NCBI RefSeq assembly: GCF_003721435.2
Contig: NZ_CP054585.1
Coordinates: 1,798,001-1,862,000 of the forward strand
Direction of reading: 5' to 3'
DNA length: 64,000 nt
Source of the DNA: Halorubrum sp. CBA1229
GTDB taxonomy: Archaea; Halobacteriota; Halobacteria; Halobacteriales; Haloferacaceae
Below the pieces are notes generated by a model. The model was not told the DNA's origin and made no database searches. It was given only the letters and a program-made list of their open reading frames with translations. Shown in pieces: positions 1-8,066 of this stretch. Numbering within the stretch: the stretch's first letter is position 1; each line of letters opens with the position of its first letter. Position numbers and translations under genes: made by a program.

Positions 1-85
1 TCGGTGGTGTTGCGGTTCGGGGTCGTCGAGGGCCGGATCCGGTCGCTGCTCCTCCCGGCGCGGCGGCCGGCGAGGCCGCCGGACG

Positions 86-93
86 TTTATAAA
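86..93 (+). promoter_or_regulatory. TATA box for the alpha/beta hydrolase gene
   Basis: TTTATAAA lies 29 nt before the ATG at 115 and is followed by a GGAGGAG Shine-Dalgarno-like sequence at about 104-110. The first 85 bases of the window hold no gene I can support. Confidence 0.6.
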
Positions 94-114
94 CTCCCGC
101 CCGGGAGGAGGAGT

Positions 115-900
115 ATGAAGCGGGTCACCCACGACGGCCGCGACACCGCGTACCGGGTCTCCGACCGCGGCGGCGACGGCCCGACGGTGTGTTTCGTCCA
201 CGGGAGCGGCGGGAGCAAGGACGTCTGGAAGGCGCAGGCGCGCCTGAGCGATCGGTTCCCGACCGTCGCGCTTGACCTGTCCGGACACGGCGACAGCGAC
301 GACGTGGAGACGCCGGCCGGGCCCGCGACGCTCGACGCCTACGCGGACGACGTCGTCGCGGTGGCCGCGGAGACCGGCGCGACGGTCCTCTGTGGCAACT
401 CGCTCGGCGGCGCCGTGGCACTGCGGGTCGCCTTGGACCGCGACCGGGACCTCGACGGACTCGTCCTCGCGGGCACGGGCGCGAAGCTCGCGGTCGCCGA
501 GCCGCTGTTGGACGCGCTCGCGACCGACTTCGACCGGTCGATCGACCTGCTCCACCAGCCCGACCGCCTCTTCCACGACCCGCCCGCGGAGTACGTCGAG
601 CTCTCGCGCGCCGGCATGCGGGAGTGCGGCCGCGCCGTCACCGAGCGCGACTTCCGGACCTGCCACGCGTTCGACGTCCGCGACCGCTTGGACGAGGTCG
701 CGGCGCCGTCGCTCGCGGTCGTCGGCGAGCACGACGCGCTCACCCCGCCGGAGTACCACGACTACCTCGCGGACGAAATCGACGACTGCGAGCGCGCGAC
801 GGTCGAGGGCGCCGCGCACCTCGCGATGCTCGAACGCCCCGCGGCGTTCAACGCGGTGCTCTCGACGTTCCTCGCGTGCCGCTCGGAGGGATCAGGGTAG
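115..900 (+). CDS. alpha/beta hydrolase fold protein
   Basis: 261-aa soluble protein of the alpha/beta hydrolase superfamily. Visible are the oxyanion-hole segment HGSGGS (about 29-34), the nucleophile elbow GNSLGG with Ser96, the acid in GEHDALTPP (Asp207) and the catalytic His in GAAHLAM (His235), so the triad is complete. The substrate cannot be read from the sequence; such proteins are esterases, C-C hydrolases or lactonases. The ATG at 115 is chosen because a TTTATAAA box lies at 86-93 and a GGAGGAG ribosome-binding site sits just before the ATG. The frame is open further upstream, but that part is arginine/proline-rich and not protein-like. Confidence 0.85.
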   Translation: MKRVTHDGRDTAYRVSDRGGDGPTVCFVHGSGGSKDVWKAQARLSDRFPTVALDLSGHGDSDDVETPAGPATLDAYADDVVAVAAETGATVLCGNSLGGAVALRVALDRDRDLDGLVLAGTGAKLAVAEPLLDALATDFDRSIDLLHQPDRLFHDPPAEYVELSRAGMRECGRAVTERDFRTCHAFDVRDRLDEVAAPSLAVVGEHDALTPPEYHDYLADEIDDCERATVEGAAHLAMLERPAAFNAVLSTFLACRSEGSG

Positions 901-1268
901 CGACCGGCAGGGCCGGGCCCGCTGACCAGGGGGTCGAATCCGCGATCGGCGCGCCCGGAGTCGACGGTGGCGGGGCGTGGAGTTCGGGTCGAGGGGGGAC
1001 GCCCCGCACCGGAACGAGTGGATCGGACAGTTATAGTCGCGCGGTACCGCTCGACGGTCGATGACTGGATATCTGGTCCTCGATGTCGTCGGTACTCACC
1101 TCGTGGTACGTGTTACCACCCAACGATATATAAACGATTCGCCGCTTCGACGGGACCTCGGCGGTCCCGTCGTGGCGCTGCCCGCCGAACCCCGACCGCG
1201 CCGCCCATCGAAACGCGGTCATGTCGCCGCCGATACGCTTTTGCGACGCCCACGCCGACCGATCGCCC
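901..1268. other. intergenic region with a palindrome beside a TATA box
   Basis: About 370 bp without a convincing gene. It contains TATATAAA at about 1126-1133, immediately preceded by an inverted repeat, GTGGTA at 1103-1108 and TACCAC at 1114-1119. A second TATA-like stretch (CTTTTG, about 1236-1241) lies about 30 nt before the ATG at 1269. The downstream gene may therefore have a distal, possibly regulated promoter and a proximal one. The regulator is unknown. Confidence 0.4.
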
Positions 1269-2006
1269 ATGGACGGCGACGACTCGGGACGACGGTCCGT
1301 CGGATCGGGTCCGCCTTCCGACGCGGACCGGGCGGCGAGCCGGGTCGACGACGGCGGGGAAGGAACTCCCGCGAACGGCCCCCACGGTCCCGAGAACCCC
1401 GACATCAACGACCTGCTCGCGAAGCTCGACGCCCTGAGCGACACCGTCGACGAGGGACACGAGCGCGAGAAGGTGCGCCAGACCATCTCGCTCGTTGAGC
1501 GGATGCCCGGCAGTTCGGCGTTCAGGACTCGGATCACGAAGTACACCTCCCGGGACATGGCCGAGGCGTTCGTCGGTGCGGTGCTCTTCGCGCTCCCGCT
1601 GCTCGTCGAGGGCGGCGTCTTCGAGATCGCGGCGTGGTTCGCCGCGGTGCGGCCGGGCGGCGTTCCCGTCTTCCTCCTCGCTCACGTGGGGTTCGTGCTG
1701 GTCATGACCGCCGGACTGCTGTACTTCGCGGACTTCCGGCAGATCGAGATCAGTCACCCGATCCTCGGGGTCATCCCGCGCCGGTACGCGGGGATACTTC
1801 TCGTCTCGCTTTGCACGTCCGTGTTCATGCTGCTCCTCTGGGGACGCCTCCACGAGGGGGACCCGTCGTCGCTCGAGCGCGTCTCGCGCGTGGCGGTGGT
1901 CTGGGCCGGGGGCGCGTTCGGTGCGAGCCTCGGCGACATCCTCCCGGGCGAGTCGCAGGGGGCGGACATCAACGACCTCGACTTGGACTTCGACCGCAGG
2001 GACTGA
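1269..2006 (+). CDS. DUF2391-type integral membrane protein
   Basis: 245-aa protein with an acidic, glycine-rich hydrophilic N-terminus of about 95 residues. Four hydrophobic segments follow, at roughly 99-118, 126-147, 163-184 and 197-213. It resembles haloarchaeal proteins annotated as DUF2391 membrane proteins, which have no established function. The ATG at 1269 is preferred to an in-frame ATG at 1221 because a TATA-like CTTTTG element lies about 30 nt upstream of it. The sequence PDINDLLAKLDALSDT before the membrane part looks helical and could be a short coiled coil. Confidence 0.6.
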   Translation: MDGDDSGRRSVGSGPPSDADRAASRVDDGGEGTPANGPHGPENPDINDLLAKLDALSDTVDEGHEREKVRQTISLVERMPGSSAFRTRITKYTSRDMAEAFVGAVLFALPLLVEGGVFEIAAWFAAVRPGGVPVFLLAHVGFVLVMTAGLLYFADFRQIEISHPILGVIPRRYAGILLVSLCTSVFMLLLWGRLHEGDPSSLERVSRVAVVWAGGAFGASLGDILPGESQGADINDLDLDFDRRD

Positions 2007-2071
2007 CTCGCCGACCGTCGTCGACTCCCCCTTTCCACACCTTTTTCGCCGCGGCGACCGTACTCGTGTAC

Positions 2072-2488
2072 ATGTCAGCGTTACGTGACGCGCTCCGGGA
2101 CCTCCCGGACGCGGTGTTCGCGGATCTGCTCGAGTCGGACGACGGGTACGTCCTCGTCGTCGACCTCCCCGGCGCGACCGCGGAGACGACTGAGGTCCTC
2201 GCCGAGGACGGTCGGATCGTCATCGAGGGGCGCCGCGACAAGAGCGTTCCCGAGGGGTTCCGCTACGTCAGCGAGGACCGACCCCTGTTCCTCGACGCGG
2301 AGCTCCCGCTCCCGGGCGACGCCGACGGGAGCGGGGCGGACGCCGAGATCGACCGCGGGGTGCTCGAGGTCACGATCCCGAAGCGGACCGGCGACGTCTC
2401 CCGGACCATCCCGGTCGACGACGCCGACGAGGGCGATGCCGACAACGGGGGCGCCGCCGACGGCTCCGCCGACGAAACCGACGCCTGA
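2072..2488 (+). CDS. Hsp20/alpha-crystallin-like small protein
   Basis: 138-aa protein whose residues about 20-110 match the Hsp20 beta-sandwich pattern: a VDLPG strand turn, a DGRIVIEGRRD segment and a closing GVLEVTIPKR strand. Such proteins are ATP-independent chaperones that bind unfolding clients. The C-terminal 25 residues are an Asp/Gly/Ala tail and lack the I-x-I/V anchor used for oligomerisation in classical members, so this could be a divergent or monomeric form. The gene stops 3 bp before the start of the AarF-like kinase, which suggests co-transcription. Confidence 0.7.
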   Translation: MSALRDALRDLPDAVFADLLESDDGYVLVVDLPGATAETTEVLAEDGRIVIEGRRDKSVPEGFRYVSEDRPLFLDAELPLPGDADGSGADAEIDRGVLEVTIPKRTGDVSRTIPVDDADEGDADNGGAADGSADETDA

Positions 2489-2491
2489 CGG

Positions 2492-4165
2492 GTGATCACG
2501 CTGGTCAACCTTCGCGCCTACTGGCGGTTCTTCGTGGTTATCCGGCGGTTCTCGCCGCTGATCGTCGCCTACTGGCGGGACCGGAAGCGCTTCCTCCTCT
2601 TCGGCGGCGGCCGCGACGTCGACGCGGAGACCCAGCGCGAGCGCGCCGCGGTCCTCCTCGATATCCTGCTCACCCTCGGTCCGACGTTCATCAAGCTCGG
2701 GCAGATCCTCTCGACCCGGCCGGACATCCTCCCCCCGGCGTACATCGACGTGTTAGAGGGGCTCCAAGACGACGTGCCGCCGGCCCCGTGGGAGGAGTCG
2801 AAGGTCGTCCTCGAAGACGAGTTCGGCCCCGTCGACGAGACGTTCGACGACTTCGACCGCGACCCGATAAGCGGCGCGAGCCTCGGGCAGGTGTACACCG
2901 CCCGCTACGAGGGGAACGACGTCGCCGTGAAGGTCCGCCGACCGGGGATCGAGTCGCTCGTCGAGGCCGACCTCCGGACGATCCGCTGGTCGATCCCCAT
3001 CGTCAGGCGGTTCATCGGCAGCGGCCGGGCGTTCTCGCTGGAGAATCTCGCCGACGAGTTCGCGAAGACGATCCGCGAGGAGATGGACTACAAGCGCGAG
3101 CGCGAGATGCTCGAGGAGATCCGCGGCAACTTCGAGGGCAACGACCGGATCCGGATCCCGACCGCCTACGAGGAGGTGTCCGGTCCCCGCGTGCTCACGA
3201 TGCAGTACATCCCGGGAGTGAAGATCAACCGGATCGACGAGCTCGACGAGGCTGGGTTCGACCGCAACGCTATCGCCGAGACGCTCCAAGAGGTGTACCT
3301 CCAGATGATCATCGACGACGGCGTGTTCCACGCCGACCCGCACCCCGGAAACCTCGCCGTCGACGACGACGGCGCCGTGATCTTCTACGATTTCGGGATG
3401 TCCGGGCGCGTGGACCCGTTCATTCAGGAGAAGATCGTCGAGTTCTACGTCGCCGTGGCCCGACAGGACATCGACAGCATCCTCGACACGCTGATCGACA
3501 TGGGGACGCTCTCGCCGGAGGCCGACCGCGAGGTGATGGGCAACGTGATGGAACTCGCTATCGCCGACGCCAGCGGCGAGGATATCGAGCAGTACCAGGT
3601 GAACCAGATCATCGAGCAGGTGGAGTCGACCATCTACGAGTTCCCTCTTCGGCTCCCGCCGAACCTCGCGCTCGTGTTGCGCGTCGCGACCGTCGTCGAG
3701 GGGGTCTGCGTCACCCTCGACCCCGAGTTCGACTTCATCTCGACGGCGACGGAGTACCTGAGAGACGAGGGGTACTACGAGCAGACCGCCCGCGACCTCG
3801 CCGAGGACGCCGGCCGCCAGGTCCAGCGCACCACGGAGGCGCTGTTCACGGTCCCGCCGAAGGCCGACGACTTCCTCGAACGGGCGAACCGCGGCGACCT
3901 CCACGTCGATGTCACGATCGAGGACGACTCGAACGTCCTCGACAAGCTCGCGATGCGGATCGCCTACTCGGTGCTGCTCGCGGTGGGCGTCCTCTCCGCG
4001 ACGATCCTCTACTCGTTCGCCGACGCGTGGCGGCTCGCGGGGATCGTCCTCCTCTTGGCGGTCCCGCTCGCGATCGCGCTCTACCGTTCGTTCCGGAAGA
4101 AGCGCGGCCTCCGGACCACGCCTCAGTTCACCAGACAGGGGATGAAACAGCGGCGCGAGGACTAG
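2492..4165 (+). CDS. AarF/UbiB (ABC1) family atypical kinase
   Basis: 557-aa ABC1/UbiB family protein. It has the family KxGQ signature (KLGQILSTRPD, from residue 68), an alanine-rich nucleotide loop ASLGQVY (about 129), the VAVKVRRP lysine (Lys147), the catalytic segment HADPHPGN (280-287) and the metal-binding YDFGMSG (299-305). Two transmembrane helices close the protein (about 490-535). Family members support isoprenoid quinone or lipid metabolism and probably act as ATPases. In a haloarchaeon the likely link is menaquinone or membrane lipid homeostasis, which is inferred. The start is GTG, 3 bp after the Hsp20-like stop codon. Confidence 0.9.
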   Translation: MITLVNLRAYWRFFVVIRRFSPLIVAYWRDRKRFLLFGGGRDVDAETQRERAAVLLDILLTLGPTFIKLGQILSTRPDILPPAYIDVLEGLQDDVPPAPWEESKVVLEDEFGPVDETFDDFDRDPISGASLGQVYTARYEGNDVAVKVRRPGIESLVEADLRTIRWSIPIVRRFIGSGRAFSLENLADEFAKTIREEMDYKREREMLEEIRGNFEGNDRIRIPTAYEEVSGPRVLTMQYIPGVKINRIDELDEAGFDRNAIAETLQEVYLQMIIDDGVFHADPHPGNLAVDDDGAVIFYDFGMSGRVDPFIQEKIVEFYVAVARQDIDSILDTLIDMGTLSPEADREVMGNVMELAIADASGEDIEQYQVNQIIEQVESTIYEFPLRLPPNLALVLRVATVVEGVCVTLDPEFDFISTATEYLRDEGYYEQTARDLAEDAGRQVQRTTEALFTVPPKADDFLERANRGDLHVDVTIEDDSNVLDKLAMRIAYSVLLAVGVLSATILYSFADAWRLAGIVLLLAVPLAIALYRSFRKKRGLRTTPQFTRQGMKQRRED

Positions 4166-4183
4166 CCCCGGGTCGCCCGGCGA

Positions 4184-5335
4184 TCAGCCGGAGATGACCT
4201 GAATCGGGACGAGGAGGAAGCAGAGCGCCCCGAGCGCGAACGTCGCGAGGCCGACGGCGAGCCGCGGCCAGCCGATCCACTCCTCGTCCGCCGGGTTCGC
4301 CGGGCCGTTGAAGGCGATCACGAGCGCGAACACGCCCCAGAACCCCCACAGCCCGACCGACTCGTCGATCCCGAGGCCGCGCCAGAAGTAGAGGTACGCG
4401 GCGATCGAGAAGAGCGCGCCGGGGACGAGCGCCGCGATCGTCTCCTGTCGCGGGCCGACCATCGCGCGGACGATGTGGCCGCCGTCGAGCTGGCCGACGG
4501 GCAGGAGGTTCAGAAGGGTGAAGAACATCCCGACCCAGCCGCCGATCACCACCGGGTGCGCCGTGAGGCGCGGGTCCTCGTACCCGGTCGGCTGGCCGAT
4601 GAGGCCGGCGATGATGTCCAGCAGCGGCGGGTTGTTGAAGCGGATCATCGTCCCCGAGGCGTTCGCGAGCTCCGCCGGGACGCGGATCGGGTCGAGCGAG
4701 AGGCCGATGACGGTGACGACCACGGTCGCGACGAGCCCCGCGATCGGCCCGGCGGCGCCGATATCGAACAGCACCTTCCGGGAGGGCATCCGCCCGCGCA
4801 TCCGGATCACCGCCCCGAGCGTGCCGAACGGGAAGACGAACGGGATGACGTACGGGAGCGAGACGCTGACCCCGTGGTACCGGCCGGCGGCGTAGTGCCC
4901 GAGCTCGTGGGTCATCAGGACGCCGAGCACGGCCGCGGTGAACGGCCACGCCCGCAGCATCGTCAACGGGTTCGCGGCGATCTCCTCCCAGCCGACGTAG
5001 TACCACCCGTACGCGCCGACGAACAGGGTGGTACACACCGTCGCCGCGAACAGGGCGACGTTGAGCCACGGGACCCCCTCGCGTCCCTGACTGAAGGGGG
5101 TCGCGACGACGACGTGACCGTCGCCGTCGGCCTCGAGGTCGACGTCGTAGCCGGCGTCCCGGAACGGCGGGACCAGCTTCCGAAGCAGGGTGCGCTCCGG
5201 GACGTACGACTCGCCGACGTACCGGATGCGCCCGTCCTCCCGACGGATCTCGTCCACTCGGAAGAACGTCCGCAGCGGCTCCGGACGCGGGGCGTCGGAC
5301 CCCGCCGACGGCTCCCCGTCCTCGTGTTCTGACAT
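4184..5335 (-). CDS. site-2 protease family (M50) membrane zinc metalloprotease
   Basis: 383-aa intramembrane protease of the S2P/M50 family. The zinc-binding HELGH is at 143-147 inside a membrane helix, and the third zinc ligand is expected in LLPVGQLDGGH (Asp284), both hallmarks of the family. About six or more hydrophobic segments follow residue 90. The first 85 residues form a soluble domain with alternating charged strands. Family members cleave membrane-anchored regulators; no partner is encoded next to it. A TATA box on the minus strand lies at about 5359-5366, 24 nt before the ATG, which supports the start. It converges with the AarF-like kinase gene. Confidence 0.9.
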   Translation of the reverse strand: MSEHEDGEPSAGSDAPRPEPLRTFFRVDEIRREDGRIRYVGESYVPERTLLRKLVPPFRDAGYDVDLEADGDGHVVVATPFSQGREGVPWLNVALFAATVCTTLFVGAYGWYYVGWEEIAANPLTMLRAWPFTAAVLGVLMTHELGHYAAGRYHGVSVSLPYVIPFVFPFGTLGAVIRMRGRMPSRKVLFDIGAAGPIAGLVATVVVTVIGLSLDPIRVPAELANASGTMIRFNNPPLLDIIAGLIGQPTGYEDPRLTAHPVVIGGWVGMFFTLLNLLPVGQLDGGHIVRAMVGPRQETIAALVPGALFSIAAYLYFWRGLGIDESVGLWGFWGVFALVIAFNGPANPADEEWIGWPRLAVGLATFALGALCFLLVPIQVISG

Positions 5336-5358
5336 CGTCGGTCGTAACTGGTCGGCGA

Positions 5359-5366
5359 GTATAAAC
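5359..5366 (-). promoter_or_regulatory. TATA box for the site-2 protease gene
   Basis: Read on the minus strand the sequence is GTTTATAC, about 24 nt upstream of the ATG at 5335, which is the usual spacing for a leaderless haloarchaeal transcript. The rest of the 255-bp gap up to 5590 shows no gene. Confidence 0.55.
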
Positions 5367-5590
5367 CCCGCGTCGCCGGGGAACGCGGCACCCGAGGGTC
5401 GCCGCGGCCGGACGCGCTGTCGATTCCGCGAACGCCGCCGGCCGGCGCTGCTCGTCGGCGGAGCGGTTCGGAGAACGCCGACCCCCGGCGGGGGACGCGT
5501 TCACGGAGAGAAAGCGGGGACGCGCGAGAGCGCGTGGTTTCTCGTCGTCAGACGGGATGGACGGTCGGTATCAGATCGGATCGACGCTCG

Positions 5591-5851
5591 TCAGGCGGGC
5601 TCGATGCGCCAGGTCGTCGCGCCCGTGTACGACCACTTCTCGACGGTGAGCTCCGTCGCGGAGTCGCGGAGCTTCACCATCAGGGCGCCGATCTCCTTCG
5701 GCGAGAGGTCGACGTCGTCGGCGATGAACTTCCCCTTGAAATACATCTCGCCGTCCTCGGCGCGGTCGAGCAGGTACCGCTTCAGCCGCTCTTCCTTGCT
5801 GAGGTCGTCGGTGGGGTTCGCGTTCGCGGAGGGATTCGCAGTCGCGCTCAT
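5591..5851 (-). CDS. small haloarchaeal DUF7123-type protein
   Basis: 86-aa soluble protein. After an Ala/Asn/Pro N-terminus comes LSKEERLKRYLLDRAEDGEMYFKGK and DVDLSPKEIGALMVKLRD, a pattern that could fold as a winged helix. Small proteins of this type are widespread in haloarchaea and carry a DUF number (DUF7123 from memory, unverified). The function is unknown; by analogy with other one-domain winged-helix proteins it may bind nucleic acid, which is speculative. A minus-strand CTTTATAAC box lies at 5881-5889, about 30 nt upstream of the ATG. Confidence 0.65.
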   Translation of the reverse strand: MSATANPSANANPTDDLSKEERLKRYLLDRAEDGEMYFKGKFIADDVDLSPKEIGALMVKLRDSATELTVEKWSYTGATTWRIEPA

Positions 5852-6314
5852 GGTACACTCCCTGCTTGTCCCCGGAGGATGTTATAAAGGTGAGACCGTT
5901 GGACGGTGTTCAGTGGCTTTCATGGCGTTTCAGGCCGACCTCGGGTGCTAAAACGTGTCTGACGGACTGTTTACAAACGTTTTAGATCGCCGCAGAAGTT
6001 TTATAATCCGTTTTGAAACGTTTACGGTGCGAGGAGATCTCCGCCCCGTATTCCGGTTCGGCGAACGCGTCGGCGGCGAATGATCAAGAATTTGTTGCCG
6101 GTAAACGACCGATCGGCCGCCGTTCATCGGTCGGTGCGCGCGCGAGGCGGTGCCGATTTGCTTCCCGATCGCCCGCGTCGTACCGCGTGTCGATCCCGTT
6201 TCCGGGGCGGTGCGACCCGCGTCCGCGAAGGGACACGGGGCGGAGTCAGCATAATACAACGTGGAGCCTCCGACCTCAAGGAGCGAGCAGAGCGAGCGAG
6301 TCGGGTGGGGTAGT
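5852..6314. other. 463-bp intergenic region, AT-rich with AAACG motifs
   Basis: Besides the promoter of the small gene to its left (TATA 5881-5889), this gap contains an AT-rich patch at about 5945-6030. CTAAAACGT at 5948-5956 is the exact inverted partner of ACGTTTTAG at 5977-5985. Further CGTTT/AAACG half-sites cluster around 6010-6025, next to TTTTATAA at about 5999-6006. The rest, including a GAGCGAGC-rich low-complexity stretch at about 6270-6302, shows no gene. It may be a control region of an unrecognised short transcript. Confidence 0.4.
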
Positions 6315-7166
6315 TTACTCGCGCCGGTGGACCCAGAACTCCTCCGCCTCGGTGGCCTCCTTCTTGAAGATCGGCACCTCGTCTTTCAGCCGGTCGATCC
6401 CGTCCTCGACGGTCCGGAACGCCTCCCGTCGGTGCCCCGCTAGGACGACGACGAAGACGATGTCCTCGCCCGCCTCGATCACGCCCGTCCGGTGGTGCAT
6501 CCGGACGTCGAACACGCCGTCGCGCTCGGTCAGCTCGGCCGCGACGGCGTCCATGCGCTCCGCGGCGACGCCCTCGTACTTCTCGAAGGCCAGGTGGGTG
6601 GTGCGGTCGTCGTCCGGCGCGTCGCGCGCCCGGACCCGCCCGGTGAACGTCGCGATCGCGCCCGCGCGGTCCGCGTTCGCCGACGCCTCGACGCGTCGCA
6701 CGAGAGCCTCGCGCGTGATCCAGGGCTCGGCGGCATCGAGGTCGGCGACGAGCCGGTCGAGGTCGACGTCCGCAGGCGCGTCCGCCGCCGCGATCACCGT
6801 TCCGGGCACGTCCTCCCGGTCCGCGTCCGTCCCGAGCAGGACCGTCGGCACGCGCAGCCGGGAGTCGCCGACGGCGACGAGGTAGTCGTGGTCGGGCGCG
6901 AGCCCGTCGAGGAACGCGTCGAGGCCGTCGACGCTCCCGCGGCCGGTCCACTCGCCGTCCGCTCCGAGGCTCACCGCGGTGTCGGCGTCGGTGCGGTCAG
7001 CCGGCGCCTCGACTGCGACGCCGCCGTCGGTGGCCTCGTCGCTCGCGTGCGCCTCGCCGAGATCGTCGCTCGCGCGGTTCACGACGGCGATTCGCCCGTC
7101 GAGCCGGTCGGCGAGCGCCGCCGCCAGGTCCGGCGCGCCGGGGCCCACGATCGATATCGGTTGCAT
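6315..7166 (-). CDS. moaE: MobB-like / MoaE fusion, molybdopterin synthase large subunit
   Basis: 283-aa fusion. The C-terminal half (about 145-283) is MoaE, the large subunit of molybdopterin synthase, which converts precursor Z to molybdopterin with sulfur donated by MoaD. The family motifs MHHRTGVIEAGE, AGHRREAF and the catalytic lysines of RLKDEVPIFKKE (Lys261, Lys268) are all present. The N-terminal part resembles MobB, the GTP-binding helper of guanine dinucleotide attachment, but its expected P-loop reads VGPGAPDLAAAL and lacks the lysine. Nucleotide binding by this half is therefore doubtful. No other molybdenum cofactor gene is in the window. Confidence 0.85.
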   Translation of the reverse strand: MQPISIVGPGAPDLAAALADRLDGRIAVVNRASDDLGEAHASDEATDGGVAVEAPADRTDADTAVSLGADGEWTGRGSVDGLDAFLDGLAPDHDYLVAVGDSRLRVPTVLLGTDADREDVPGTVIAAADAPADVDLDRLVADLDAAEPWITREALVRRVEASANADRAGAIATFTGRVRARDAPDDDRTTHLAFEKYEGVAAERMDAVAAELTERDGVFDVRMHHRTGVIEAGEDIVFVVVLAGHRREAFRTVEDGIDRLKDEVPIFKKEATEAEEFWVHRRE

Positions 7167-7340
7167 ACCCGAGGGCGGGGTGCGAGCGGCTTAGGCGTTT
7201 CCCGCCGACGCCGTCGGTGGCCCGGTTCGTCCGCGATCGCGGCGGCCGGGGACTCGGGGCGTCCTCGACCGGGACGGCTCGGGCCTCGGGCCGTCCGGGC
7301 TTGATAATCCTTAAGAGCGCGACAGGGGTATGCGACGGTA

Positions 7341-8066
7341 ATGAGAGTCGTCGTTTCTATCGGCGGGAGCGTGCTCGCGCCCGATCTCGACCCCGACCGG
7401 GTGGCCGCGTACGCCGAAGCGATCGAGCGGATCGCCGCCGACGGCTGCGAGGTCGGGGTCGTCGTCGGCGGCGGGGGCGTCGCGCGCGACTACATCGAGA
7501 CGGCGCGCGACCTCGGCGCCAACGAGGTCGAGCTCGACCAGCTCGGCATCGGCACCACCCGGCTCAACGCCCGCCTGCTGATCGCCGCGCTCGACGGCCG
7601 CGCGAACCTCTCGCCGGCGACGGGGTACGACGAGGCGGCCGCAGCCCTCCGGCGGGGCGAGGTGTCGGTGATGGGCGGCGTTACCCCCGGACAGACGACC
7701 GACGCGGTCGCCGCCGCCTTCGCCGAGTCCGTCGACGCCGACCTGCTCGTGTACGCGACGAGCGCGAACGGCGTGTACGACGCCGACCCCAACGTCGACC
7801 CGGACGCGACGCAGTTTGGCTCGATGTCACCGGCCGAGCTCGTCGACATCGTGCTCCCGATGAGTCGGAATGCCGGCGCCTCGGCCCCGGTGGACCTGCT
7901 CGCGGCCAAGCTGATCGACCGGGCGGGGATCCGCTCCATCGTCCTCGACGGCACGGAGCCGAACGCCGTCGTCGACGCCGTCCTCCGCGGCGAGCACACC
8001 GGGACCGACGTGGTCCCGACGGGAACCGACGAGCCGACCTACTGGACGGGGGCGAGCGACGCGTGA
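7341..8066 (+). CDS. pyrH: archaeal-type UMP kinase
   Basis: 241-aa amino acid kinase family protein that phosphorylates UMP to UDP in pyrimidine nucleotide synthesis. The N-terminal SIGGSVLAPDLD, the GVVVGGGGVARDYI loop, the GIGTTRLNA segment and the TDAVAAAFAESVDADLLVYATSANGVYDADP block are typical of archaeal PyrH. The C-terminal KLIDRAGIRSIVLDG is also family-like. The gene overlaps lysS by 4 bp (GTGA), so the two are translationally coupled. A TTAAG-type promoter element lies about 30 nt before the ATG (about 7310-7315). Confidence 0.93.
   Translation: MRVVVSIGGSVLAPDLDPDRVAAYAEAIERIAADGCEVGVVVGGGGVARDYIETARDLGANEVELDQLGIGTTRLNARLLIAALDGRANLSPATGYDEAAAALRRGEVSVMGGVTPGQTTDAVAAAFAESVDADLLVYATSANGVYDADPNVDPDATQFGSMSPAELVDIVLPMSRNAGASAPVDLLAAKLIDRAGIRSIVLDGTEPNAVVDAVLRGEHTGTDVVPTGTDEPTYWTGASDA

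Noticed and set aside
925-950. GGTCGAATCC, similar to a tRNA T-loop
   Set aside because: No acceptor stem, anticodon arm or D-loop can be built around it, and GGTTC is not complete.
2753-3904. 383-codon minus-strand frame opposite the AarF-like kinase
   Set aside because: No motif, and the plus strand carries all kinase motifs.
6265-6310. GAGCGAGCAGAGCGAGCGAGTCGGGTGGGG low-complexity stretch resembling part of the dispersed element
   Set aside because: Too short, and it lacks the ACTCAAAGGGGC and CTTTGGAG blocks, so it is not a third copy.
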